Source: Lucifuga dentata (Eukaryota; Chordata; Actinopteri; Ophidiiformes; Bythitidae). Taken from it: a DNA stretch of 64,000 bases. A program made the position numbers and the translations under genes. The notes beneath the pieces are model-generated. The model did no database searches. It was not told the DNA's origin and saw only the letters and a program-made list of their open reading frames with translations. Positions 38,801 through 52,300 of the stretch are shown here, one piece after another. The DNA lies in the NCBI GenBank assembly GCA_014773175.1, contig VXCM01000421.1:124001-188000 (forward strand), in the 5' to 3' direction. How positions within the stretch are numbered: the stretch's first letter is position 1; every line of letters begins with the position of its first letter.

Positions 38801-41800
38801 TTTGATGTGACTATTTTTTTTTTTTTTACTACAGTCATTTGATTAGCTAATCATTAATCTATACAGTTACATGTTTGTGTTGTTATGTGTTTGTATGCTT
38901 TTGCTTTGCTGATTGCCACTATTAGTCAGCTGTTAAATAAAAGTATGCAAACTAAAACTGCATCATACAAGAATGATGGATGAATTTTAATTTCCTTTTA
39001 GCAAAGCATGTAGGCCTTAAAAGGGGTTTTATAGTGCAAGAACAACTTTAAATCAATTACCAAGTTCAACAGTAAGACAATTTCTAACTGCAAACTACTG
39101 CAAACCCACCATAACTCCATATTTGTTAGTGTGACTTTTATGTAAGCATACCTCTTCCAAGTGCAGAGCTTATCTTTGTCAGCATGTGTGGCTATATACT
39201 TGTCTGCCCTTAACTAACTATGTCAAAGCACCTTCAGCATATCCAGCAGAGCATTTCTTCTGTAATGTTCCATGAAGTCAAAAAGTGGTAAAAGTGGCTA
39301 TGTTTATATTTAGCTGCTGTCTAAAGGTGAGATTGTACAGATATGTTGTTTGGCCCTGGTAACAGCGTTCCTCCTGCTGGCACGGACATATTATTTACTA
39401 TTCTGGTGCCTGTGGCCAGTGTCTGGGGTAGATAGGGTTGCCACTTAACAGGCTTGGGTTGCTATGGCCAAGTGCCAGGAGGCATGTGACGGCAGCAATG
39501 GAGGGACACTAGACAGGGAAGTGGCTGCCAGTGTATATGGCAAGTGAAAGTGACGGTGAGAGGCATGCACACACATGCAAAGTTTGACTTTTATATTTAT
39601 CCATGCACTTGCTGTCATGAATTTCTCACCCATAACCACACATGTACCCTGTTTGCACAACATAGAATTTTGTGAATCGAACCAGTATATCACTTCACAC
39701 TACTGAATTTGAGGAGAAAGTGGAGCTTTTATCATCAAAGAATCTAAGCAGCCCTAAAGCCAGAACTTCCATCATGCACTACAATCAGCATCCAACCATC
39801 TATGGTATGCTCAAGATAGAAAGGGAATAGGGGGGCAACCCCTTCACCCTAAATATCTGTCCATCTCTTACTATGCTTAGTGTGCATGTTATTAATTACC
39901 TTCATTTGGCTCAAGTTATAGGAATGCAAAATGAACTATGAGGGCATAAACTATTTACATCATGTGACCCTCACACATAAACTGTGCTGAGTATTCAATA
40001 TTTATTAAATACACTGACTGGCGGGAGCAGAATTACTGAATCCCTGTTTACCTTAAACTCCTCTTTTCACAAAGACTGTGATTGATTCTGATGTCACAAC
40101 AATAGCATCTTCTTTATTTACAAGCCACACTGGTTGGTGTATCCCAGTCATTACAAGAAAATGTCACTTTTATTCCTTACTTTCATTACATTTTTTGATA
40201 GATTTTCAGAATAGAAACTCCAGGGTCACCTGCCTACTCTTAACAATTCTTGAAATTACAGGCATATGTAAATGACTTCTCAGTCCATTACTGCTGTCTA
40301 AATGTTAGCGCCATAACACAATGCAAGTATGGGAACCTGGTAACCTACTTAAAAGACCATTCAGATTTCACTACTGACCTTGTAACTGTAAGGTAATATG
40401 TTAAGAAGTAAAGATATGGGTTAAGTCCACTTGAAAACTTCTACTGGGAAATCTGTGAGGTAATGTGATGTCAATTAACTGGCTACCTGTAGCAGAGCCA
40501 GCAGCTCATTGTCTAGGTAAATGACAGAGAGATACAGTACCCTATCCTGCTCTCATTTGGCTCTCCTAATTCTTAGAAAACAAGTCTTGTGATCTTTAAG
40601 TCGCTGTCCAAACCAATTAATGTAGCAACCTGAGGTTGCTGATGTGACCCCATCAGATTTTATGGTGCTCTGACCTCAAATCTAAATGCAGGGCATAGTT
40701 TTTAAGTGTAGTGTGTGTTTCAAGGAAAGCGATCTTAAATGTCAGATTTTTATTCTCAGTAAACGGTGACGATGTGGAGAGTTTGATCCTGAGTGATTGT
40801 CAGTTTGGCTGCTAGCATAGTGGGACTAAAAGTGATTTTGTCACCTTAAAAACAAACTTGTCTGATTTATGCAATATGGCTGAGCAAGCTACATATGGCC
40901 TGAGATCATCATGACATGTGGAGACTATTTAGAGTTTACACTAAAATGAGGCAGAGTTTCCGTTTCTGGCTATCCAGCGCTATTGTATTTTTGATTGGCT
41001 TCATGCTGGATTGCAGTCAGCAGTCAGTATTCGTCTGGTTTATCTGTCTCAGTAAGTACATGTGAACTGTGGTCCCACCTGAACTCGTTGAGTCCATCCA
41101 CCATTCGGCTGTAAGCCAAAGCCCTCTGGCTGGCATCAGCTGACCGACGACTCATCTTCATAGCCTTGAGAGTGACACAACACACATGCACATTTAGAAA
41201 CTGACACTGAAGATGACAAACATATAACTACAGGAAAGGAGAAGCAGAAAGGGAAAGAAAGGGAGGGAGGAAAAAGAGAAGGGGGTATAGCTGGAGGTCT
41301 TCCAGGGCTTTAATGCTGCATGCACCCAAGACCAGTAAACAAAACCACAGATGTTCAAGGTATGATCACTGACCAGTCAATCCATCTGACAGCAGCTCCT
41401 CCAATTACAACAACAGAGAATATAAAGTTTGCTTTTAAGCTTCTATTCATGTCTCATTGCTGAATGAGTTTCATTGACAGGCTAATCTTCACTGTGTCAG
41501 TCAGGGAGATGTTCAAAAAGAAAAAGTGTGTCAAACTTGTGATCTCCCATTTGTAATGAGTGGAATTTAAATGCCACATCACATGAACAAAAAAAACTGT
41601 AACAAATCCTTTCCTGACTTTTAGAGTGAATAGAATCATTCAGGTCAGCATCAATGCAAGAAATACAAGAGGGCATCCATTGCTAATTTCAACACTTCAT
41701 TGGTCTCCATGCACACCATTCAATCACCTGTTCGATAGCGCTCTTGAGTTTGTTCATGTGGCTTTCAAAGAGAGGAAAGTGGGAGAAAAAGAAGTCCTGA

Positions 41801-42022
41801 AAGCGACTGTTCTCCTCAGAGTTAGGGGAGAGCACGAAGATGACCCCGATGGCAATCTTCTTCTTGCGGGCCACACTGAGGCTCGGCCCCCCACTTTCAT
41901 CTGACATGTTGAAGCTCTCCTCCACTGACCTGAACAGAAAGGATACAGAGGAGAGTTTACTTCAGAGTAGAAACAGATTAAGCATTATGCACTTGATACT
42001 TGATTATGATTTATATATTACC

Positions 42023-42063
<41 letters not shown>

Positions 42064-42558
42064 ACAACCAAAACAACCAAAAGACAAAATACTGTTGAGG
42101 GCCTCCTACACTAGCCTTTATTGTACTTGCTGTTCTACTAGCTGTTAATAATGTCTGTTACTAAAATATCTTCAAAAATTTTCTAATGACAGCACTAGAC
42201 TGTTTTTTTCAATAGTTAACAGTTAAGCAGAAATCATGTTAATGTACATCTCTGTAGCAGCAAAAGCTTCTTAGCTACTTTCAGTTTTTTAGCAGATAAG
42301 CAGACAAACAAGATGCTTTGGTGCTAAGAGAGTGTGGAAGATTAGAGCACTCTGGAGGTGACAGCTGCATTTACAGTGACAGGCTCAGCAGCATCCTGTC
42401 TAGTCACAGCACTGTGTGTGTGTGTCTGTGAAGTTATTTGTACATAGTGGCAGCATGTATCATTTTCCCAGCTGCATGTTGGAATCTGAAGAAGTCCTAG
42501 CAGGACAGACTTTGCAAAAGGCAGAGGGAAGATGGAAGAGGATTAGTCATTGGGACTG

Positions 42559-42609
<51 letters not shown>

Positions 42610-43057
42610 TGGTTCCTAGGAACCGAGTGGACCCGTGTAGACCTCCATGAGTGGGAGGGCAGATTCTGAGCAACATGTACAGATCCTGGGAAGTTTATGT
42701 GTGTTTATGACCAAATGTCTATCAAAATTTGCTTCTGCATGTACTGGCAATATGAGCACATTTCTGTGTTTCTATTCATATTGGCATGCATCTGTGAGTT
42801 AAGTGACCTTGCAAACATAATAAGTGTATGCATATGACTGTATACAACTCACCACCTGGGAAAGACCCCATTCTCTAAGCTGGTGGTTTGGCTACGGAGC
42901 CATCTGCGTTGGTAGCTGGATGCACAGCTGCTGGTCAACGAGGAGCCAGGAGACGGGAAGGGAGTGATCAACAGGCTGCTCAGTGAGGCTGTACAAGGAT
43001 GGAGGAGTAGAGGTGAATGGAGAATAGAGAAAAAGGAATGAAGCATGAGAAAAAAGG

Positions 43058-43103
<46 letters not shown>

Positions 43104-43669
43104 NGAAAGAAGGGGGTGGGAAAGAGAGGAGAAAAGAAAGAAGAGAAAGAATGGAAGGAAGAGGAATAGCAGAGGAGTAGAGAGTCAGATACCAGAATTG
43201 ATGAGGAAGGGAATGAGAGAAAGGTAACAGATGGAGGGAATGGTGGGTGACAAAAGAGAATAAGGACAAGAGTGAGTCAGATAACTGGTGTAGAGGGTTA
43301 CTCATTCTGAACAACATTCTCTGTCTCTCTCTCTCTCTCTCTCACTCTCACACACACCCCTAGACAGAGAGCTAGAGAAAGGGCTCATACACAAATACAC
43401 AATCAAATGTACTTAACTCCCTGCACGTGGCCCCTGATTGCTGGATACCTTTCATATGAGATATAATATCAACTAGCTTGCTAACGGTCACATGCTGATG
43501 CTGTTGGACAACCTGGCTTAACACCAAGCAGGCACGTTAATGACAACTGGCATGTACGCACACACACTCAGACCCCATAGCCCTGATCACACGGTGATTC
43601 ATGGCCCAGGCAGCAAGCTCTGATCAACGGTCACATGAACTGTATAGGAGGTGTGTGTGTGATCAACAA

Positions 43670-43717
<48 letters not shown>

Positions 43718-46700
43718 GTGTCAGAGACAGATCAAGAGCTCACCAGCCCAACCACAGTGGGGTGGGGTGGGGTGGGGGACCACGACTCAAATTAGAAGCT
43801 CATTTACTAGTAGCAGGTTTTGGGAACTGCTATATTTAATCATCTGCATGTGACCCAGGCTCGAGCAGAAAGCATAATTCCTCCATACCAGTCATGCCAG
43901 CAGGACATGGAGGGTTGGTGGGGGTAGCGAGAGGGCAGCACATGGGGGGCAGTGGTCAGTTTCCATTGCACAAGGTTTTCCAAAGCCTAGGGGCCCTCTA
44001 CACCCATCCCTTATCAACACTTTTCGACCTCTGCGTGCACTATTTCTCTGTGGTTTTGGGTAAAAATGGCTGTAACTTTTCTGTATAGTGGATGGAAAAA
44101 ATCAACAAACCTCTTTCATTTCTTCTCATCTCTCACCTTTCCACCATTTTTGCTCCAGCTGTGTGCAACCCCCCCCCCCCCCCCCCCNCCCCCCCTCCCA
44201 GCCCTGAGGGCATCCACCTATGGGGAGGGTTGATGGATGGAAAATGTATGCGTCTGCATGTAGTCTACATTAGTAAAGTCTCTGTTTAATCACCACAGGT
44301 CGCAGACACCACAGCTTGTGTTACACCACTCTCTGGTTTCTCTTTTTACCTGCTTAGCCTTGAACAGTCAAGGTAAAGTGAGTTGGGGAAGGTCGACCAC
44401 TTTGACACAGCAAGTGCTTGAAAAATCTCTTGAAAAAGTAGTTGTTCTGGGCAATCAAAGCTGCAAGGGGCAGAATTCAAATACAAACCTAAAGTGTGTC
44501 TGAAACACTTGGGGTTATTCAGCTCCAAAAGTTCCTGACATAAGCATGAGATTATCTGTTCTATGACTAACTTGGTCTTGGCAAGAATAAATGAAAGTGC
44601 AGTTCTGAGGTCAGGTGTCGATCTGAAAGCTGCACTGAGTGCAGGTCAATCCAGGCTTTACTTTCTAGTCTCATTAACCTACCTGATCTGGCGATGCCGC
44701 TGTCCCTCTCGTCGTACAGCCCTCGGCCAGGCATGTCCATGGGGTGACTGTGACCTGGATGAAAAAGAGAGAGGAAGGAAGATGGAGAAATGGGAAAGAA
44801 AGAGTGTTGAGATTACAGGAGAGTTGTTGATAAAGGGAAGAGAGAAGCAAAGGTCAAAGGTAGATGGATGATGTAAAGAAAGAGAAGATAAAGGAGACAT
44901 GAAAAGAAAACCTGTGAGAAATAGACCGTATACTATCAGTATAATAGAGCAGAAGACATGCTGAGGATGCGCTAATCTTCTACCGCCACCAAAACAGTGT
45001 GTTCCTCTATTTAAAGGACCATAATGGTGATTTTGCATGTTGGAGCCCAATAACTGCTACCTACATACACATGTTACTGACAACCACTTTCCCAAATATA
45101 AAACTGTCTTTTAGTTTTCATGTTAGTTTGCTATATCCCCTACGCATTCAAAATCAAATGTTCAGGTGATACAACCATGTTTTGCCTGCTAACACACACA
45201 TCCAAATGAAGAAGGAACGGCCATTTTTTAAAAATTTCTCGGTGAAAGCGGTCTTCTTCCTGGGATGATATTCCCTTGCAGAAACATATATTTTCTTTCA
45301 TGCAGCTCCATGTTAGACCAGTTAAGTAAAGTCACTTTGACAAAAAATGTAATTAGATGTTGTGTTCACTGTGATAGATCACTTATCTCAAACACGTTTC
45401 AAGTCTCTACAAATTGATTTGAATAGCGTACTGGGATAAACTGAAACCAATGGCAGTCTGGAAAGTAAAAACAGTTCTAATATTTACCACTCAAGTAGTA
45501 TGTTTTAGGAAATGGTTGTCAGTAATGTAATGTGTATATGGGGGTTTAATATATTAAGTTCAAACATGCAAAATTGCAAAACCACTGGTTGGCCCTTTAG
45601 CCACAAATAGTGCAAAAGGTTATGCTTTCATTGTGTTCTCTACTTGATCACTCACATCCTCAAATATAGACAACTTTAATGGTGCACAGAGCACAATGAA
45701 TAGGTGTAAGGTGGGAAATCTTTGAAGTGATTGCTTAATATAGCAATGAAAATTAAGAAATACAAAATACCAAAGGCCTGATGGCTTTTTAAAACAACTG
45801 AACCACCATTAGACTATAAAGATGTCACAATTCCTATACTGTATGTACTGCAAGACAGCACAGGAGCAAACCACAGCTGCTGAGGCTCAAAACACCTGTA
45901 GGTACTGGAAAAACATCTACAGTTCACTGGCTGTTACTGGCTGATTTTAATGCTGTTAGAGCATTTGCCAACACCAAAAAACAGGAGTGTCAACATAAGT
46001 AAAACAAATAAGGCAAAATGTAGTAGGTTGCTTATTTACTCACACCCTGTCAGTGACGAGCACAGACACCATAGTATGGATGTCACTGAGCGGTTTGTTT
46101 CTTCTCAAATGTCTTCTTCATCAACACTTAGAGCTAAAACAGGACAAATTTCAAGGCTACTCACTGCAGAGAGATGTGAAAACCACAGAAGCATAATTTG
46201 AATGTGCAGCTGAAGCAAAGTTCTAGTTGAAATGATTAATGGGCCAATCAACAGGAGACTTTTTTTCTGAAAGGCATCTGTCCGTGTAATGTGTGTGTAT
46301 CTGTGGACTGTGCCTTGTGACCATTCCAGTATTACATAACTGTCAAAACGGCATGCCGTGCCATCCTAAACAGTATTGGGGTAGGCAGCATGACATGGGG
46401 ATAGGCTCTCTTTTATAAAACTCGCCACCCCTTTAATAACACTCGACTACAGCAAGGACTGATGTTTTACCCCCTGCACAAGGAGGCAGAATCACTACTG
46501 AATACTTTTGATTCAGCTTTCTAACCAACTGAACACTAATGACAGCATTTCAACTGAGTGCGTTTACAGAGTTTAGTGTGCTGCAGGCTGTTGTTCTCCT
46601 GCAGAAATCACTCCAAATAGCCATTTGTAGAATGTCAACTAATAAGTCCGCGTAATGTGAAACTCATTTCACAGATCAGAGTGAACAAATCAGGAGTTAC

Positions 46701-49278
46701 TGATCAAACAGCTACTTTTCACTTTTCGTGATATGTGGGCAATGTTTAAAGGAGCAGAGATGAGCAATACTGCCTGGACACTACAGGTGTTGTACAAACA
46801 AATGCTGATATAGCGAAACAAAAGTAAGCTGAAGACAGTGTTTATTATTGTGTGTCACAGTCAATATCAGTGATAAAAGGTGGCCAGCCATGCTACACAA
46901 AAGCTAAGTGGGTTTGTGACTTAATTATTTAGAGTTTAATATAACTATCTTGGCATGCGAAGTGGAACAGAAAATGTTTCCCTTCCTTCAATGAATGCTG
47001 CTTCGGTGCCCTCAAACAAAGCATCAAGGTGCTCAGTGGTTCAGACTGTGTGAATATGTGCGCTAATGTTGCTAACTACACGCATCCATGCCAAGGAATG
47101 TTTAATGAACCATTACAGGTCTAAAAAAGAAAAAAAGCATCAAATAAAATAGTCTCCTAAATAACTTACTTTATAAATAATTCTGGGAATGTTATCGCTG
47201 ATGGCTAAAGTGCATTTCTAAATGCCTGAAATCACCGCCTAGGTATCACAGACTGTCTAAGACAACAAGTGAGTGAGTGAATGAGTGAAAAACACAAAGA
47301 GAAGGTGAGGAAGGAACTGTAAAAACACTAAAACTACAGCCACCAACACCAGTGAGCAGATACACCCATTCACACCATGCCTGCATGCGTGATACACCTG
47401 TGGACCTGGGTCAGATAGTACTTGAAGTAGTACTTTATTGTTGTCTGACAGAACTTTATGGCTGATGGGTGTGATTACTGTAGGATACTGCCATTAGAAA
47501 AACAAAGGAAATCTTATAAAGGAATGTAGTTTATTCAGATTACTATCTCACCCCTAACCAATCACACTGCATTAGTTGGCAGGGCTGAGACTTGCATTTC
47601 CATTGTTACTTAATGCCAAATAAATTTAAATATAAATGTTCTCACCAGCCTAAATACAGACATTATTTCTGCAGCTACTATTTGACCCAAGTTATTTGCA
47701 GGCATACTGTGATATTACATGCTGTGACTACTGCTACCACTAAATGTCAAAATCATCACACAGGCGTGCAGCTGCACAAGTCAAGGTTCATACAATCACA
47801 ACTACCGCTGGTACAACCTACACACGCATGCAACTGGCACACACCAGTCACGGCCAGTTTAAGCGCCAACCTGAAAAGAAAGATGCGCTCTTGATGAGGC
47901 GCAGGGGGCCCTGCTCAGAGAAGGCCCGCCGAGGGCTGCAGAGCTGTGAAAATCCTGCGCAGCACAAATAAAAATGAGGAAAAGAAGACAGGGAGGGAGA
48001 GGAGAAAAAGACAAAAAAAAAAAAAAAAAAANAAAAAAAAAAAAAAAAAAATAGAACTGTGGTTAGTGAAGGAGAAAAGCTGGCTGATTGCTATTATCCA
48101 TCCAGCCTGTAGTAAAGAATGACTTACAGGAGCTTTTTAATCAAACATGAAATAATGAAGGTCTTCTGACAGGTCAGTTGGATGGACAAACAGGAAAGCT
48201 GGTTTTGCTCACAGAAAACACAGCTAACTAAACAAATTATGAAATGTGTTAACCTTCTGAAGTGTGCAAACACACATCTGTGTTGTTCTGTGAGGATGAC
48301 AGAGAAAAATGCACAATTGACCAGGACAGAATCTGCCAGCAGCTCTTCGTGTTGTAGCAATGGTTATTTTCTGACTCTTAGCCAGACTTGCGGGACGTTT
48401 GCCTCAGCAGTCTCTCAAAAACTGACACATAAATCTCTTCACTTGTCACATATGCAGTCATCATGAGCTTCAGGAAAACACTAGTTTAATCACACCAAAA
48501 TGTACTACTCCAAATGTTTAATAGTTGATTTTGCTGATTTGCTAGGAAAACTGCAAGTCCAGTTTGAAAGTTTTCCAGCTTTTCATGAGGTCAGTGGAGG
48601 AGAGCTTAAAGGAGAGCTGCTGGCAGATTCTATCCAGCCTGGTTTGTATTCAAACAGGAATGTTAGATGGTCAGGAAGGGAAAGACAAAATTTGTTGCTA
48701 CCTCACAGTTTACCAAAGCACTTCCTGTAGAGAACTGAAGAAAAGCTGTAAAAGCTGTAAATTCTTTTTTAAAAACTGTTTGATACAATCAACTATTCTT
48801 TTTTACAAAGAAAAAAATAAGCACACAAAGTAACTGTGGCAAAATAAAAAGATTTTCATCTGAAGGGTCATTAAAGGACTTTAATACTATTTCCATATTT
48901 CATATCCATGAAAATAATCTTCAGCAAATGATTTGTGATATAATGAGAAGTGCATCTTATAGAATATGTAGTCATACATGGTCTAAAAGGTCAGAAAAAA
49001 ATTACTGCAAATCCAAAGGGAAATAGTCATTTTTTGATGACCATAAACTGGTTTGACATATTAGTTTGGTGTGGTTACCTATGTTGCCAAGCAGACCGCT
49101 GGCCCCGGTGTTATGATCAGGCCTAAGGGTGTTACTGTCCTGTCCAATGAATTCTAGGCTGTCCTGTAACCTGCCCGTGATGAAAGAGAAAACCAGGAAA
49201 ACAAGTTAGTGGATCACATGGACGATTTTATAACATAATATACTGTAATTAAAATGAGTGTGCAAGTGTTTATCTGAA

Positions 49279-49310
<32 letters not shown>

Positions 49311-52300
49311 CATACGTGTTGAGGCTGCCATACACACTGCCTCCCGTCCTGGCGGTGAAGACCTTGCTCATCATCAGCTGAGGTGGCGATCTGATAATAT
49401 GACAGAGAACAAAGATCATTCCATGTGTTTAGTTCATGTGATCATGCGTGTTTGTGCGGGAGAAAATACAACATGGGAAGCTGTGTTTAACAAATGGCAA
49501 ACATTATTACCAGTGAAACAATTCTTGTTGCTTTCCTTTGAAATTTAACCTTATTTAACCTTTTACCTCATCAATTCACAACTTCCCCTTTCTGTCCTTG
49601 TTTCTGTTTCCTCATTTCCTCTTTGCTTCACTTATTTTAACTGTTCAGTTTTGAGCATCTAAACTAGATACTAGGATATCCGTAAAGTTCAGTTTGTGTG
49701 TATCAATTTCCAAAATGCTAAAATCCAACACCAAAAGTCATGTCAACCTGTCAAAGAAATTTCAACTATCAAAATGAATTACATTTTTCCACCACACTGC
49801 ACTAAATCTGTCAACAACCCCCCCCCGCTATCTCTCAGTCCCCTTTGTCAAATTATATGTAAGTAGTGGTGTAAGTGTTTATTTTTTTATTTAAAATTTT
49901 CTTTTATTGACCGTTTGAATGGGTATAATATGTTGATATCAGATGTCGGGGAAAAAGACCAAGGATGCCGACCTACTCCTCTTACCTAATCTGGTGAATT
50001 TTTAGAGTGGAGCCTTTGTAGCTCATAGCTACAGAACCAAACATCATTTCTCCCAGCATGACCACATCAGATGAACACCTCGAACCCTGGAGGGGAGGGG
50101 AGNNNNNNNNNNNNNNNNNNGAGGGGAGGGGAGGGGAGGGGAGATGCAGCTATTGACATGTGTATGAAAGCTGATAATTGACTGTTTGTGTGAATACCTG
50201 TGTGTATGTGTGTGTGGGTATGCACATGTATAGCTGCACAGGAGTAAATAAGCTTGCATGCATGTCTCATTCTGAGTGGTACCTGGAAGCGGAGGCCCTG
50301 CTCCTTGGTTTCCCGTGTCTCAGAGGTGCAGGAGGAGGAGCTGTCCAGGGAACTGCTGCTGCCCCCTGTGGGACGGAGCTGGCAGCATTTCCCAAACATC
50401 TTCACCTGGCCCTCTGTGCTCTGTGGGCGAAAAACAAATACAGATTTGAACAGGCGCTCATGTTAAATAATGACAATAAACAATAATTTTTTTACTTAAA
50501 GAACCATAATGAACCATTTTGCATGTTTGAGTCTAATATATTCAATTTTCATACACATAAGGTTACTGACAATCATTTCCCAAAGAATACTACTGAAATG
50601 GTAAATCAAATTTTTTTTTTCTACCTTCCAGACCGCCATTAGTTTCAGTTCATTCTGATATGCTATTAAAATCAACTTGTTGATACTTGAAATGTTCTTG
50701 GGATAGATAATCCATTATTGTGAACAACACATAGACTCAGGTTTTTTTGAAGTCTTGTAATTTTAGCATTTAAGCGAAATAAAAAGCATAGAGTGAATGT
50801 ATGTCTCCACTAGGGAATATAGTCCCAAAAGAAGACCTGCGTTATCGAAAAATTTTAATGACAATGAATTCATAATGTTGCATAACTATTAGTAGGCAAA
50901 ACATAGATTTTTAAGGTAGGTGTATCGCTTGAATATTTGATTTTGAAAGATTAAGAGATTTTGCAAAATATCAGGAAAGCTGAAATAAGGTTTTATCCTT
51001 TGGGAAATGACTGTCAGTAACCTTACATTTATGAAAATTTAATAAGCTCAAACATGCAAAATGGCTGGTATGGTCCTTTAATACTGAATTATTCCACCAT
51101 ACAATTTCTGCCTCTGAGAAAAAAAAAAAAAAAAAAAAGATTAGCAACTAATGGGCATCTAAATTAACATAATACAAAATACTTAGTATAGTGCCATAGG
51201 ACATACATTTCTTTTCAAGCATGAATAGAAACTTACATACAGTATTAGAGAACAGGGTAAGAAACTACTGATACTGTATCATCAACATCAGCAGCAATAT
51301 CTGCAGTGGCTGGTGGAATCCTTTTCAAATATAAAGTAATCTACAAAGAATGTTCTGTTTATTCATCAGCAACAGCAAACCTTTCACCGTTGCTGTTTCG
51401 CTGATGTTAACTCTTATTGTTGTGAATATATCGGTTCAACACAACAAAACCAAGAGCTGTTCAAAAATGCAGCCCAATGCTTTTGGTTAGAGTGGTTATT
51501 ACATAAATTAATGCGCCAAAGATGAGCTGGAACTCAATTCTTTTTTGTGCACAGGAACTTCAAATCACCGAAAGGAATGCAGACATTTGTTCGCATTTCT
51601 AAAAATGTCTGTGCCCAAACATGTCAGAGATCCTTTTGATTATGCTGTCAAAGGGATTTTGTGGTAGCAGGATTTGAGCTGTGAAGGCCAGAGTCTCTGC
51701 AATTTGCCAATTGCAGAAACCTGAAAGGAATCTGCTAAAAAGAAAAAAAACAAAATGCTTAATTATGCAAGATGTGGAAAAGTCACATTTCGGAGCTGAT
51801 TTGTTCAGTTTTAAAAAATCTACAGAAACCAAATGGAGGCACTTGTGTAAACAGCAAACTAAAAGCAATGTGAGAGCTCAATCAGCCTGTGTCATGTGCC
51901 TTCTTAACTTGGCAGCCTATTCAAGAGGAATGCATTTGGGAGGATGGGAAAGAGAGAGGGAGGGTGGGGTGTGTGTGCTTAGCCAGTCTCTGGCAAAACT
52001 GTCTGTCCACATGTGAGAGAAGAACAGAGAGAGGAAAAAAAAACAAGGGGCACAGAAAAAGAATGAGATAAAGAAAAAGAGAGAGGTTGAAAAAAAGAAG
52101 GGTATAACTACTGTATATAACTATTTTGCTCAGCTAAAGTAAATCTGTATTCAGCTTGCTGTTACACAGACTCTCTCACCCTCATTCATATCCATGAGCG
52201 CTTTGGTTAACACACACGTACTTCTTATGCTAATAAAGCCTTTCTGACAGTGTTTGTATGTGTGAGTGTGTGTGTGCTTTCTCTGCAGTGCGGTGTGAGG

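Larger units (their letters stand above)
41930..42852 (-). other. fnip1: fnip1 intron 9
   Basis: A 0.9-kb intron with TA and GT arrays. No exon seen. Confidence 0.85.
42989..44682 (-). other. fnip1: fnip1 intron 8
   Basis: A 1.7-kb intron with two GA arrays and a poly(C) tract with N at 44188. No exon seen. Confidence 0.85.

Noticed and set aside
43045..43317. Frames with Arg-Glu or Leu-Ser runs
   Set aside because: These are translations of GA/CT microsatellites crossing an N.
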